DNA of 64,000 nucleotides from Ralstonia pickettii (GCF_001699815.1 NZ_MCGB01000025.1:310001-374000); one strand, 5' to 3'. Counted from the first letter of the stretch, positions 25,729 to 34,813 are shown. The notes: generated by a model from the sequence alone, not told the origin. Made by a program: numbers and translations.

Positions 25729-26348
25729 TGCGTAACGCTCCAGGCACGCCGTCGGCGCTGCAGATGCTGGTTGAAGCCTTGCGCGTGCTGCCGGGCGTGG
25801 GCCCCAAGTCTGCCCAGAGGATGGCGTATCACCTGATGCAGCATGACCGCGAGGGGGCGGCGCAGCTGGCACAGGCGCTGTCTGAGGCAACGGAATCGAT
25901 CCAGCACTGCAGCCGCTGCAATACCTTTACCGAGCAGGAAGTTTGCGAGACCTGCTTGGACACGCGCCGCGATGCATCGGTCCTGTGCGTGGTGGAAACG
26001 CCCGCTGATCAGATGATGATCGAGCAGACGCTGACCTATCGCGGCCAATACTTCGTGCTGATGGGGCGGCTCTCGCCGCTGGACAACATCGGCCCGAAAG
26101 AGATCCACCTCGAACGCTTGCTGGCCCGTGCGACCGATCCTGCGCTGGGCGGGCCGTGCACCGAGGTCATCCTCGCAACCAACTTCACCAGCGAAGGTGA
26201 GGCGACAGCCCATTACATTGGCGAGATGTTGAAGGCGCGCGGCATCAAGGCGACGCGTCTTGCGCGTGGCGTGCCGGTAGGCGGTGAGCTGGAATACGTG
26301 GACGCGGGTACCATCGCTCGCGCCGTGCTGGACCGGCGCCAACTCTGA
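25728..26348 (+). CDS. recR: Recombination mediator protein RecR
   Basis: The 206-residue protein acts with RecO (and RecF) to load RecA onto SSB-coated single-stranded DNA. It shows an N-terminal helix-hairpin-helix ([13 protein letters not shown]), a four-Cys zinc finger (HCSRCNTF and VCETCLD), a Toprim domain starting [10 protein letters not shown], and the C-terminal Walker-like end with [15 protein letters not shown]. Length is typical. The ATG at 25728 overlaps the preceding stop; a GTG one codon upstream is an alternative. Confidence 0.96.
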   Translation: MRNAPGTPSALQMLVEALRVLPGVGPKSAQRMAYHLMQHDREGAAQLAQALSEATESIQHCSRCNTFTEQEVCETCLDTRRDASVLCVVETPADQMMIEQTLTYRGQYFVLMGRLSPLDNIGPKEIHLERLLARATDPALGGPCTEVILATNFTSEGEATAHYIGEMLKARGIKATRLARGVPVGGELEYVDAGTIARAVLDRRQL

Positions 26349-26362
26349 TCTTCCGCAGTTGC

Positions 26363-27751
26363 TTAAAATTCAGCGTGGACGCGTGCCCCGACGATTGATA
26401 CCGGGCCGCGATCCCGGTTGTACGCCGGATGGACCACATACTGGTAGTTCAGGCCCAGCGTGAGGTGTTTGATGGCCGCCCAGTTGTAGTACAGCTCGGC
26501 GATGCGTTCGGTGCCGTAGTTGAGGGCGCCATCACCAATCAGTACGCCCATGCCGCCGGCCGCGAAATATTGGCGTGCCGCGCGCGACAAGCCGTTCACC
26601 ACCACGGCGGCACCGAACGTGTCGTTCGGGCGTCCCCAACGATTGCCTTTCAGGGAGAACCCGGCCGACACCGACTGGTTGATGTCGGTGAACTCGAATG
26701 TTTCCTTGCTGCCGTCGTTCATGCTGGCCCGTGCGAAGACGCCCAGGTCGGAGGTGATTTCCTGCTCCAGGTTCAAGGCAACACCGGGGCGCCAGGCGAG
26801 GCGCCGCACGAGGCCCGTGTCCGGCGTGTTGCCCGTCTGTTGGGCGAGGTTGACCGCATCGCCATAACCACCCATCCGGCCTCGCGTTGCAAAGGCGAGC
26901 AGCTTGACCTTGCCCGGGCGGCCGAACCAATCATGGCGCGCTTCAAATTCGCCCACCCACTGGTACTGCTTCCACGTGGTGTCGATCGTGACACTGTTGG
27001 GTACCATCGAAAGCGCGAAGAGTCCGCCGCGCAGCGACCACCACGATTGCGTCCATTCCACCGCCAGACCATGCGTGTAGCCCCAGGCGTCCGCTGCATA
27101 GTCGAATGCGCCGGCATCGATCACCGCCCAGTTCAGGAAATCGCCCCGCGGGTCGTGCGCGTACGTGTTCGTGTCGAATATGTCTGCCACCGAGAACTTG
27201 CCGACGGTGATGGTGACGTTGTCTGCCGAGCGGCTGCCGGCAAGCTGGTTGGGGGCTGACTCTACTGCCTGCTGCTCGCCGCCGAGATTGATGACCTGCC
27301 GCAGGAACAAGCGCGGCAGCTTGCGGTAGGGAGCATTGTTGCCGATCTTGTAGGCCTCCCCGCTTGAGAAGCCGGCCAGGCCGACCGTATTGCTTAGTCC
27401 GAAACCTTGGTCGATTTCCGGGTTCGCGTACAGCTCGGCACCCTTCCACAGGCGCAGCCCGAGGTAGAGCGTGACGTCGACCGTCTCCTTGGTGTTGTTG
27501 TCAGGCGTGAGGCTATTGGTGCCGCTGTACGGCGAGCGGAACGACGGATGCCATTGCGTCACATTGGTGAACTGTCCATGCACGTTCCATCGCTCCGGCT
27601 CTGGGATGTCCGTGGCAGGCGTATCGGCGCCAGCCGCCAGCGCAGCGCTTTGCAGACTCAATACGAGCATGAAGGCCGCCGTGGCTTGTTGCACGGCTCC
27701 CATCAGAGTGAATGGACGGCGAGGGATGACGTGAAGAGGCAGCGAGGGCAT
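26363..27751 (-). CDS. Carbohydrate-selective porin, OprB family
   Basis: The protein (462 residues from ATG 27751) is an outer-membrane beta-barrel. A signal peptide with an RR-containing n-region ends near LAAGA. The mature part has the OprB-like features FTNVTQWHPSF, LYANPEIDQGFGLSN, LPRLFLRQVINLGG and VGKFSVADIFDTN, and ends in ...VHAEF with the terminal Phe typical of barrels. OprB porins pass sugars, but some homologues serve other solutes. Start choice is uncertain: TTG 27772 and ATG 27703 are alternatives, the latter losing the basic n-region. It is divergent from a LysR-type gene, whose product may control it. Confidence 0.85.
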   Translation of the reverse strand: MPSLPLHVIPRRPFTLMGAVQQATAAFMLVLSLQSAALAAGADTPATDIPEPERWNVHGQFTNVTQWHPSFRSPYSGTNSLTPDNNTKETVDVTLYLGLRLWKGAELYANPEIDQGFGLSNTVGLAGFSSGEAYKIGNNAPYRKLPRLFLRQVINLGGEQQAVESAPNQLAGSRSADNVTITVGKFSVADIFDTNTYAHDPRGDFLNWAVIDAGAFDYAADAWGYTHGLAVEWTQSWWSLRGGLFALSMVPNSVTIDTTWKQYQWVGEFEARHDWFGRPGKVKLLAFATRGRMGGYGDAVNLAQQTGNTPDTGLVRRLAWRPGVALNLEQEITSDLGVFARASMNDGSKETFEFTDINQSVSAGFSLKGNRWGRPNDTFGAAVVVNGLSRAARQYFAAGGMGVLIGDGALNYGTERIAELYYNWAAIKHLTLGLNYQYVVHPAYNRDRGPVSIVGARVHAEF

Positions 27752-27914
27752 GAGGCACGACAAATGGGGCAACCGCTAGAATTCCGGGCTGGCGCAGCCG
27801 GAATGAGGCAAAAACCCGGCCATGCTAAGCGCTATGTCATGACTTGCCGATGAAAACTGTAACGATTCGCATTGACCTGTCGCGTTTCTCCAACTCCGCC
27901 GGATTATCCGCATC

Positions 27915-28829
27915 ATGAATCTCGCCCGCTTCGATCTCGTCACCCTCGGCCTGTTTGTGGCGGTGGCCCGGCTGGGCAGCATCTCGGCCGGGGCGCGCCA
28001 ATCGCACCTGGCTGTGGCGGCGGCCAGCAAGCGGATTTCCGATCTGGAAGCGGCCGTGGGCGCGCCGTTGCTGTATCGCCATGCCGCGGGTGTAGAACTG
28101 ACCGAAGCGGGGCAGGCGTGCTTCCGCCACGCTGTCGGCATCCTGCAGGACGTCGAGCGTATGGCCGGCGCGCTGTCGGACTTTGCCGCCGGCACGCGCG
28201 GGCTGGTACGCGTGTGGGCCAATACCTCGTCGATTACGCAATTCCTGGCTGACGACCTGGCCGCCTTCATGCTGGCCAATCCGGCCATCCGCATCGCGCT
28301 GGAAGAGCAGGACAGCGGCGATATCGTTGCCGCGCTGCGCGAGAACCGCGCGGACCTCGGCATCTTTGCGGCCGGTACACCGTGCGAGGGGCTGCAATCG
28401 TTCGACTATCGCGAGGACGATCTCGCCTTGGTCACGCCGCGCGGGCATCCATTGGCCGGGCGCAAGCAGGTTCACTTCGCCGACGCCGTGGATTTCGACT
28501 TCGTCAGCCTGCCGCCGGGCACGTCGCTGGCCGCGCAACTGGTCGACGAAAGCTTGCGTCTGGGCAAGCCGTTGCGCCTGCGCATCCAGGTGCGCAGCTT
28601 TGAAGCCGTTTGCCGGATGGTGGCCTCCGGCCTGGGCGTGGGCGTGTTGCCGCGCATCGCCGCACAAAGCCATGTATCGAGCCTGCCGGGCGCCGGTCTG
28701 GCGCTCGTGGCGCTCCAAGACGAATGGGCGCATCGCCGCCTGCTGGTGGGCGTGCGTGACCCCGATGCGCTGACCAGCTCAGCACGCCTGTTGATGACGC
28801 ATCTGCTTGGCAACCCCGCCGCACTCTGA
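27915..28829 (+). CDS. LysR-type transcriptional regulator
   Basis: The 304-residue protein has an N-terminal winged HTH (residues 5-65: FVAVARLGSISAGARQSHLAVAAASKRISDLE) followed by the periplasmic-binding-like effector domain (about 92-300). It is divergent from the porin gene with about 160 bp between the start codons, the usual geometry for a LysR target. The CoA-transferase gene starts 23 bp after its stop on the same strand. The effector is unknown. Confidence 0.92.
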   Translation: MNLARFDLVTLGLFVAVARLGSISAGARQSHLAVAAASKRISDLEAAVGAPLLYRHAAGVELTEAGQACFRHAVGILQDVERMAGALSDFAAGTRGLVRVWANTSSITQFLADDLAAFMLANPAIRIALEEQDSGDIVAALRENRADLGIFAAGTPCEGLQSFDYREDDLALVTPRGHPLAGRKQVHFADAVDFDFVSLPPGTSLAAQLVDESLRLGKPLRLRIQVRSFEAVCRMVASGLGVGVLPRIAAQSHVSSLPGAGLALVALQDEWAHRRLLVGVRDPDALTSSARLLMTHLLGNPAAL

Positions 28830-28851
28830 ATTCAACGCTCTCTATACGACC

Positions 28852-30060
28852 ATGCCGACACAGGTTTTGCAGGACATCCGCGTGCTCGAACTCGGGCAAC
28901 TGATTGCCGGGCCGTTTGCCGCCAAGACGCTCGCCGACTTTGGCGCACAGGTCATCAAGATCGAGCCGCCGGGGCAGGGCGATCCGCTGCGCAAATGGCG
29001 GATGCTGCATGAGGGCACGTCAGTCTGGTGGGAAGCGCAGTCGCGCAACAAGCAGTCGGTCTGTGTCGACCTGCGTGTCCCGGAAGGACAGGAAGTCGTT
29101 CGCAAGCTGGCTGCCGAAGCCGATGTGCTGATCGAGAATTTCCGCCCCGGCACGATGGAAAAGTGGGGGCTGTCGTACGAGGCGCTGTCGACCGACAACC
29201 CGAAGCTCATCATGCTGCGCGTGTCGGGCTATGGCCAGACGGGCCCCAAACGGGATGAACCGGGCTTTGCGGCCATTGCCGAAGCCATGGCCGGCCTGCG
29301 CTATTTGACCGGTGAGCCGGGGCGCCCACCTGCCCGTGCAGGGCTGTCGCTTGGCGACACGATCGCCGGCCTGCATGGCGCGCTGGGCGTGTTGCTGGCC
29401 TTGTACGAACGCGATGCGCGCGGCGGCAAGGGGCAGGTGATCGACGTGGCGCTCTATGAATCCGTGTTCAACCTGACGGAGAGCCTGTTGCCCGAGTATT
29501 CGGTGTTCGGTGCGATCCGCCAGCCGGCGGGTGGGGCGCTGCCGGGCATCGCGCCGTCGAACGCCTACCGCTGCGCCGGCGGTGAATACGTCCTGATTGC
29601 CGCCAACGGCGACAACATCTTCCGTCGCCTGATGCAACACATGGGCCGGCATGATCTGGCCGACGATCCCGGCCTGGCCCGCAACGACGGCCGCGCGGCG
29701 CGTGCCGAGGAAATCGACGCTGCCGTCAATGCTTGGACAAGCACGCTCCCCATCGCCGATGTTCTGGCTGCGCTGCATGCGGCCGAAGTGCCCTGCGGTC
29801 CGATCTACACCGTCGCAGACATTGCCGCCGACCCGCACTATCGCGCACGCGGCGTGATCGAAACGGTGCGCGCGCAGTCGGGCATCGAGGTGGAGATGCC
29901 GGGCGTGGTGCCCAAGCTTTCCGCCACGCCGGGCGCCGTGCAGGCGAGCGCGCCGCGCCTGGGCCAGCACACGCGTGACGTACTGCGCGGCCACGGCCTG
30001 ACCGATGGGCAGATCGATGCGCTGGTTTCGCAAGGCATCATTGCCGAAGTCAAAAGCTAA
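28852..30060 (+). CDS. CaiB/BaiF family (class III) CoA-transferase
   Basis: The 402-residue enzyme is predicted to move CoA between carboxylic acids, via a catalytic Asp. Signature regions are VLELGQLIAGPFAAKTLADFGAQ (shown in part by ELGQLIAGPF), EPPGQGDPLR, NKQSVCVDLR and the ENFRPGTMEKWGL segment. Asp in GLSLGDTIAG fits the catalytic aspartate. Length and order are canonical. ATG 28852 starts directly before the first conserved strand; an in-frame start at 28807 lies inside the LysR gene. The following ABC importer with a NitT/TauT-type binding protein suggests uptake and CoA activation of an organic acid (inference). Confidence 0.9.
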   Translation: MPTQVLQDIRVLELGQLIAGPFAAKTLADFGAQVIKIEPPGQGDPLRKWRMLHEGTSVWWEAQSRNKQSVCVDLRVPEGQEVVRKLAAEADVLIENFRPGTMEKWGLSYEALSTDNPKLIMLRVSGYGQTGPKRDEPGFAAIAEAMAGLRYLTGEPGRPPARAGLSLGDTIAGLHGALGVLLALYERDARGGKGQVIDVALYESVFNLTESLLPEYSVFGAIRQPAGGALPGIAPSNAYRCAGGEYVLIAANGDNIFRRLMQHMGRHDLADDPGLARNDGRAARAEEIDAAVNAWTSTLPIADVLAALHAAEVPCGPIYTVADIAADPHYRARGVIETVRAQSGIEVEMPGVVPKLSATPGAVQASAPRLGQHTRDVLRGHGLTDGQIDALVSQGIIAEVKS

Positions 30061-30148
30061 ACAGCTAGGACGATCCCGCATGTTGTGTTGCAAATCGTTG
30101 CGGTAATATCGCCGCCGAGGCAGTGAACGCACAGAACAGGAGACAGGC

Positions 30149-31198
30149 ATGGGGACACAAGTCATCGGGCGCTGGGCAAAGTGGATGGGCGCTGCACTGT
30201 GTGCGACGAGCCTGCTGGCTGCCAGTCCAGCCGTTCTGGCGCAGGGCAAACCTGAAAAGAGCAAGGTCACCATCGCGGTGGGCGGCAAGGCGTTGTTCTA
30301 CTACCTGCCGCTGACGATTGCAGAGCGTCTGGGTTACTTCAAGGACGAAGGCCTGGACGTTGAAATCGTCGACTTTGCTGGCGGCGCAAAAGCCCTGCAG
30401 GCCGTGGTGGGCGGTAGCGCCGACGTGGTGAGCGGCGCGTACGAGCACACGCTGGTGCTGCAGGCCAAGGGGCAGATGTACCAGGAGTTCGTGCTGCAAG
30501 GGCGGGCCCCGCAGATCGTGCTGGCGGTCAACAACAAGACGGTGCCCAACTACAAGTCGATTGCCGATTTGAAAGGCAAGAAGATCGGCGTGACGGCTCC
30601 CGGTTCGTCGACCAACATCATGGTCAACTATGTGCTGGCGCGCGCCGGCATCAAGCCGAACGAAGTGTCGATCATCGGCGTGGGTCCGAGCAGCGGGGCG
30701 ATTGCCGCCGTGCGTGCTGGGCAGATCGATGCCCTGGCCAACCTGGACCCGGTGATGTCGATGCTCACGCAAAAGAACGAAGTGCGCGTCGTGTCCGATA
30801 CCCGCACCCTGGCCGATACCAAGGCGGTGTTCGGTGGCAACATGCCGGCCGGCTGCCTGTACGCGTCTACCGCGTTCATCCAGAAGAATCCCAACACGAC
30901 GCAGGCGATGACCAACGCCATGGTGCGTGCGCTCAAGTGGCTGCAAAAGGCGGGCCCGTCGGACATCGTCAAGACGGTGCCCGAAGCCTATCTTTTGGGC
31001 GACCGTGCGCTGTATCTGGCGGCGTGGGAGAAGGTGCGTGAGGCCATCTCGCCGGATGGCACGATGCCGGCCGACGGCCCGGCTACGGCGCTGCGCACGC
31101 TGTCGGAGTTCGATGCGGAAGTGAAGGGCAAGCAGATCAAGCTCGACCAGACCTTCACCAATACCTTCGTGCAGAAGGCCAACGCCAAGTACAAGTAA
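30149..31198 (+). CDS. ABC transporter substrate-binding protein (NitT/TauT type)
   Basis: The 349-residue periplasmic protein has a signal peptide (hydrophobic core about 15-28, cleavage near LAQG). The NMT1/SsuA-like domain includes YLPLTIAERLGYFKDEG, a GGAKALQAVVGGSADVVSGAYEH-type segment (key piece GGSADVVSG), and LKGKKIGVTAPGSSTN. Such proteins bind sulfonates, nitrate, pyrimidine precursors or aromatic acids. It is followed by a GC-rich hairpin, then the ATPase and permease genes. The substrate is not deducible. Confidence 0.9.
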   Translation: MGTQVIGRWAKWMGAALCATSLLAASPAVLAQGKPEKSKVTIAVGGKALFYYLPLTIAERLGYFKDEGLDVEIVDFAGGAKALQAVVGGSADVVSGAYEHTLVLQAKGQMYQEFVLQGRAPQIVLAVNNKTVPNYKSIADLKGKKIGVTAPGSSTNIMVNYVLARAGIKPNEVSIIGVGPSSGAIAAVRAGQIDALANLDPVMSMLTQKNEVRVVSDTRTLADTKAVFGGNMPAGCLYASTAFIQKNPNTTQAMTNAMVRALKWLQKAGPSDIVKTVPEAYLLGDRALYLAAWEKVREAISPDGTMPADGPATALRTLSEFDAEVKGKQIKLDQTFTNTFVQKANAKYK

Positions 31199-31219
31199 GT
31201 CCCACAGGCTTTCAGCAAC

Positions 31220-31241
31220 GCGCCCGGTTCCGCCCGGGCGC
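31220..31241 (+). promoter_or_regulatory. Intercistronic hairpin between binding protein and ATPase
   Basis: GCGCCCGG (31220-31227) pairs with CCGGGCGC (31234-31241) and is followed by ATTGCTTTTGG. It could stabilise the upstream message or partially terminate, so that the binding protein is made in excess. Confidence 0.55.
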
Positions 31242-31262
31242 ATTGCTTTTGGACCGCAGACC

Positions 31263-32075
31263 ATGTCCCATCCCGCGCTTTCGTTCGATCAGATCACCTG
31301 CACGTTCATCTCGCCCGACACGCCGGGCCAGCGTTACACCGCTGTGCAAAACACCTCGCTGGAGGTGCATGCCGGCGAGTTCGTTTCGGTGGTGGGCCCG
31401 ACGGGTTGCGGCAAATCCACGTTGCTGAATCTGGCGGCCGGCCTGTTGCAGCCGTCTTCCGGGCAGGTGCGGGTGTTTGGCGAGCCGCTGGTCGGTATCA
31501 ACCGTCGCGCCGGCTACATGTTCCAGGCCGAGGCGCTGATGCCATGGCGCAGCGCGCTCGACAACGTGATGGCCGGGCTGGAGTTTCGAGGCATGCCCGA
31601 CAAGGAGGCGCGTGATTTGGCGATGTCCTGGCTTGCGCGCGTGGGTTTGGCCGGCTTTGAAGACCGCTACCCGCATCAACTCTCCGGCGGCATGCGCAAG
31701 CGTGTAAGCCTGGCGCAAACGCTGGTGCTCGACCCCGACATCATCCTCATGGACGAGCCGTTTTCCGCGCTCGATATTCAGACGCGCCAGTTGATGGAAA
31801 ACGAGGTGCTCGATCTCTGGGCCGCCAAGCGTAAGGCGGTGCTGTTTATCACGCACGATCTGGACGAAGCGATTGCCATGAGCGACCGCGTGGTCGTTCT
31901 GGCTGCCGGCCCCGGCACGCACCCGATCGGCGAATTCACCATCGACCTTCCGCGCCCGCGCGATGTGGCAGAGATTCGCGATCAGGCCGGCTTCGTCGAC
32001 CTGCACTCGCGCATCTGGGATGTCCTGCGCGAAGAAGTGCTCAAGGGCTATGCGCAGCACCGCCGCGTGGCTTGA
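31263..32075 (+). CDS. ABC transporter ATP-binding protein (NitT/TauT type)
   Basis: The 270-residue ATPase energises the importer. Walker A is GPTGCGKST, the Q-loop is in YMFQAEALMPW, the signature is LSGGMRKR, Walker B is IILMDEPFSALD and the H-loop is FITHDLDEA. The family is SsuB/TauB-like. The gene follows the binding protein after 64 bp and precedes the permease by 23 bp. Confidence 0.93.
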   Translation: MSHPALSFDQITCTFISPDTPGQRYTAVQNTSLEVHAGEFVSVVGPTGCGKSTLLNLAAGLLQPSSGQVRVFGEPLVGINRRAGYMFQAEALMPWRSALDNVMAGLEFRGMPDKEARDLAMSWLARVGLAGFEDRYPHQLSGGMRKRVSLAQTLVLDPDIILMDEPFSALDIQTRQLMENEVLDLWAAKRKAVLFITHDLDEAIAMSDRVVVLAAGPGTHPIGEFTIDLPRPRDVAEIRDQAGFVDLHSRIWDVLREEVLKGYAQHRRVA

Positions 32076-32098
32076 CCTGAATCTGAACGATTGCATCC

Positions 32099-32889
32099 AT
32101 GGCTAACCGTCCGCTTTCTCCATTTGCGCTGCGCACCTGGCAGCTTGGCCTGTTGGTCGTCACGTTGGGTGTGTGGCACTTCGCCACGCGCTCGCAGGAA
32201 GTCGCGTTCTTCTTTGGGGAACCGCTGATCGTTGCCCAGCGCATCTGGGCGTGGTTCGTGACCGAAGGCGATATCTATCAGCACCTTGGCGTGACGCTGG
32301 CCGAGACGGTGCTGGCATTTGCCATCGGCACGGCCACCGGCCTGGGTGCGGGGCTGTGGCTGGCGCTGAGCCCGGCTGCCTCGGCGGTGCTTGATCCGTA
32401 CATCAAGGCCGCCAACTCGATGCCGCGCGTGATCCTGGCGCCAATCTTTGGCGTGTGGTTCGGACTGGGGATCTGGTCAAAGGTCGCGCTGGCGGTGACG
32501 CTGGTGTTCTTCATCGTCTTCTTCAACGTCTATCAGGGCGTGAAGGAAGTGAGCCCGGTCGTGCTGGCCAATGCACGCATGCTGGGCGCATCGCAGCGGC
32601 AGCTGCTGCGCTTCGTCTATCTGCCGAGCGCGACGAGCTGGGTGTTCTCATCGCTGCATACGTCAGTGGGCCTGGCCTTCGTCGGGGCGGTGGTGGGCGA
32701 GTACCTGGGCTCGCGCGCGGTGTCGGTTACTTGATCCTGCAGGCCGAAGGTACGTTCGACATCAACACTGTCTTTGCGGGCATCGTCGTGCTGACGGTCT
32801 TTGCGCTGGTCCTGGACTGGCTCGTGGGCTTGATGGAAAAACGCCTGATGCGCTGGCAACCGAAGAGCGGCGAGACTGAAAAGCTCTGA
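32099..32889 (+). CDS. ABC transporter permease (NitT/TauT type), frameshifted as given
   Basis: This is the membrane subunit of the importer, expected at about 263 residues with six helices. The first frame runs to a stop at 32734 and covers residues 1-211, including the EAA-type loop (MLGASQRQLLRFVYLP). At 32713/32714 the frame breaks inside GEYLGS: the conserved continuation GVGYLILQAEGTFDIN-type sequence (key piece GVGYLILQ) is read one base earlier and runs to 32889. The span of 791 nt is one base short of 264 codons, so one missing G in TCG-CGCGCGG explains it. As given, the last helices would be lost and transport abolished. Confidence 0.85.
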
Positions 32890-32944
32890 GCGCGCTGACG
32901 ACGCGAACGTCACATCGACCCTGCCAGGAGCAGGGTCATGCAGC

Positions 32945-32959
32945 TAGACGGTCGGTCTA
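32945..32959. promoter_or_regulatory. Putative autoregulatory operator of the TetR-type gene
   Basis: TAGACGGTCGGTCTA has inverted arms TAGAC/GTCTA and ends one base before a TACAAT -10 box (32961-32966), so a bound repressor would block the promoter. Assignment to the adjacent TetR-type protein is inference. Confidence 0.5.
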
Positions 32960-32976
32960 CTACAATGCGATCGGTC

Positions 32977-33606
32977 ATGAGCAAGCACCCCGAACCCGTC
33001 ACCGCTGAAGGCGCCGAAGCCCGGCACGACACCCGCGACCGCATCCTGGACGCTGGCGCCGAGCTGATCCTCGGGCGCGGTTTTTCGGCCGTCGGTTTGG
33101 CGGAAATCCTTGGCCGTGCGCAGGTACCCAAGGGCTCGTTTTATTACTACTTCGGGTCGAAGGAAGAATTTGGCGTCGCCATGCTGGAGCGCTATTTCCA
33201 GGACTACGACGCGGGCGTTGTCAGCCTGTTCAACGACACGCGCATCACCGCCCGTGAGCGGCTGCTGCGCTATTTCTTGGCCTGGATCGATCTGCATGAG
33301 CGCAGCGCGTGCGAGGTCACGTGCCTGGCGGTCAAGCTTTCAGGCGAGGTATCGGATTTGTCGGAGCCGATGCGCAAGGTGTTGTCGACAGGGATGACGC
33401 GCATGGTCGAGCGCATTGCCACCGCGATCGAGGCCGGTGTCGCCGACGGCTCGTTGGCGCCGGTGCAGGACGCGCACGAACTGGCCGAAGGCCTGTACGC
33501 CATGTGGATGGGTGGTGCACTGCTGGCCAAGGCGCACCGCACGGTCGACGCGTTCAAGAGCTGTGTCGCGCAAACGGAAGTGCTGCTGGCCAAGCCCAAA
33601 CACTGA
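32977..33606 (+). CDS. TetR/AcrR family regulator (NemR-like)
   Basis: The 209-residue repressor has an N-terminal TetR HTH (about 18-65: RDRILDAGAELILGRGFSAVG, with the recognition part GSFYYYFGSKEEF). The C-terminal ligand domain contains Cys in RSACEVTCLAVKLSGEV-like sequence (two Cys in CEVTC), reminiscent of NemR-type electrophile sensors. It is upstream of a NemA-like ene-reductase on the same strand, the nemRA arrangement. ATG 32977 (MSKHPEP) is preferred because the in-frame upstream start would lie within the operator. Confidence 0.87.
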   Translation: MSKHPEPVTAEGAEARHDTRDRILDAGAELILGRGFSAVGLAEILGRAQVPKGSFYYYFGSKEEFGVAMLERYFQDYDAGVVSLFNDTRITARERLLRYFLAWIDLHERSACEVTCLAVKLSGEVSDLSEPMRKVLSTGMTRMVERIATAIEAGVADGSLAPVQDAHELAEGLYAMWMGGALLAKAHRTVDAFKSCVAQTEVLLAKPKH

Positions 33607-33629
33607 TTCCATTCTGAAACCAATTGCCT

Positions 33630-33653
33630 GCGAGGCACGTTCCTCGCTTTTTC
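33630..33653 (+). terminator. Terminator after the TetR-type gene
   Basis: GCGAGG (33630-33635) pairs with CCTCGC (33642-33647) and is followed by TTTTTC. It implies that the ene-reductase gene has its own promoter. Confidence 0.65.
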
Positions 33654-33667
33654 TTTGATTCCGGTTC

Positions 33668-33685
33668 TAGATGACCGGTCGAATA
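33668..33685. promoter_or_regulatory. Putative operator upstream of nemA
   Basis: The perfect palindrome GACCGGTC (33673-33680) lies in a TAGAT...GAATA context, 22 nt before the nemA start. It shares the GACCG half-element with the site at 32945-32959, so the same TetR-type protein may bind both. Confidence 0.4.
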
Positions 33686-33706
33686 GTCCCTCTTCCAGGA
33701 GCTGAT

Positions 33707-34813
33707 ATGACTCAACAACTGCTGTCCCCGGTTCAGACCGGCCGTACGACCCTCGCGAATCGTGTCGTCATGGCGCCGCTTACGCGCTCGCGCGCCGGCC
33801 AGCCGGGTGATGTGCCGACCGAATTGAACGTGACCTATTACGCGCAGCGCGCAACCGCTGGTTTGATTGTCACGGAAGCCACGCAAATTTCCCGCCAGGG
33901 CCAGGGCTACGCCTGGACGCCGGGCATGTACACCGATGCACAGGAAGCCGGCTGGAAGACCGTGGTGGATGCTGTGCACGCCAAGGGTGGCCGCATCTCG
34001 CAACAGCTTTGGCACGTGGGCCGCATCTCCAACACGCTGCTGCAGGAAAACGGTCAGGCTCCCGTCGCGCCGTCAGCCATCGTCGCCAAGGGCGCGCAGA
34101 GCTTTGTCGTGCAGCCCGACGGCACGCCCGCCAATGTGCCGACCAGCGAGCCACGTGCCCTGGCCACGGAAGAAATCCCCGGTGTGATCGCGCAATACCG
34201 CCAGGCCGTGCTGCGCGCGCGCCGCGCCGGTTTCGATTTCGTTGAAATCCACGCCGCCAACGGTTATCTGCTGCACCAATTCCTGTCGACCAACAGCAAC
34301 CAGCGCACCGACCAGTACGGCGGCTCTCTGGAGAACCGCGCCCGACTGATTCTCGAAGTCGTTGACACTGCCATCGACGAGATTGGTGCAGATCGCGTCG
34401 GCATTCGCCTGTCGCCGCACTTCGTCGCGCATGACATTGCCGACGCACAAGCCGAAGAAAGCGCGTTGTACCTCGCCCGCGAGCTGACCAAGCGTGGCAT
34501 CGCCTACCTGCACATCGCCGAGCCGGATTGGGCCGGCGGTCCCGAGTTGACCAACGATTTCCGTCGTCAACTGCGCGACGCCTTCAAGGGCACGCTCATC
34601 GTGTGCGGCCAATACACGGCGGAAGAGGGCGAGCAAATGATTGCCTCCGGTCTGGCCGATGCCGTGGCGTTCGGACGCCCGTTCATCGCCAACCCCGACC
34701 TGGTGGCGCGCTTCCGTGCCGGCGCATCGCTCAACAAGCCGGATCGCGAAACGTTCTACGGCGGCCAGGAAAAGGGCTACACCGACTATCCGACGCTGGA
34801 GGAGGCGGCCTGA
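33707..34813 (+). CDS. nemA: Old yellow enzyme family ene-reductase (N-ethylmaleimide reductase-like)
   Basis: The 368-residue FMN-dependent TIM-barrel enzyme reduces activated C=C bonds and nitro compounds with NADPH. Signature parts are RVVMAPLTRSRA, the QLWHVGR strand, the catalytic pair in IHAANGYLLHQFL-type sequence (His and Asn of HAAN), NQRTDQYGGSLENR, and FGRPFIANPDL near the end. ATG 33707 has CCAGGAG upstream. With the preceding TetR-type gene it forms a nemRA-like unit that detoxifies reactive electrophiles. The E. coli parallel is family knowledge; natural substrates here are unknown. Confidence 0.92.
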   Translation: MTQQLLSPVQTGRTTLANRVVMAPLTRSRAGQPGDVPTELNVTYYAQRATAGLIVTEATQISRQGQGYAWTPGMYTDAQEAGWKTVVDAVHAKGGRISQQLWHVGRISNTLLQENGQAPVAPSAIVAKGAQSFVVQPDGTPANVPTSEPRALATEEIPGVIAQYRQAVLRARRAGFDFVEIHAANGYLLHQFLSTNSNQRTDQYGGSLENRARLILEVVDTAIDEIGADRVGIRLSPHFVAHDIADAQAEESALYLARELTKRGIAYLHIAEPDWAGGPELTNDFRRQLRDAFKGTLIVCGQYTAEEGEQMIASGLADAVAFGRPFIANPDLVARFRAGASLNKPDRETFYGGQEKGYTDYPTLEEAA

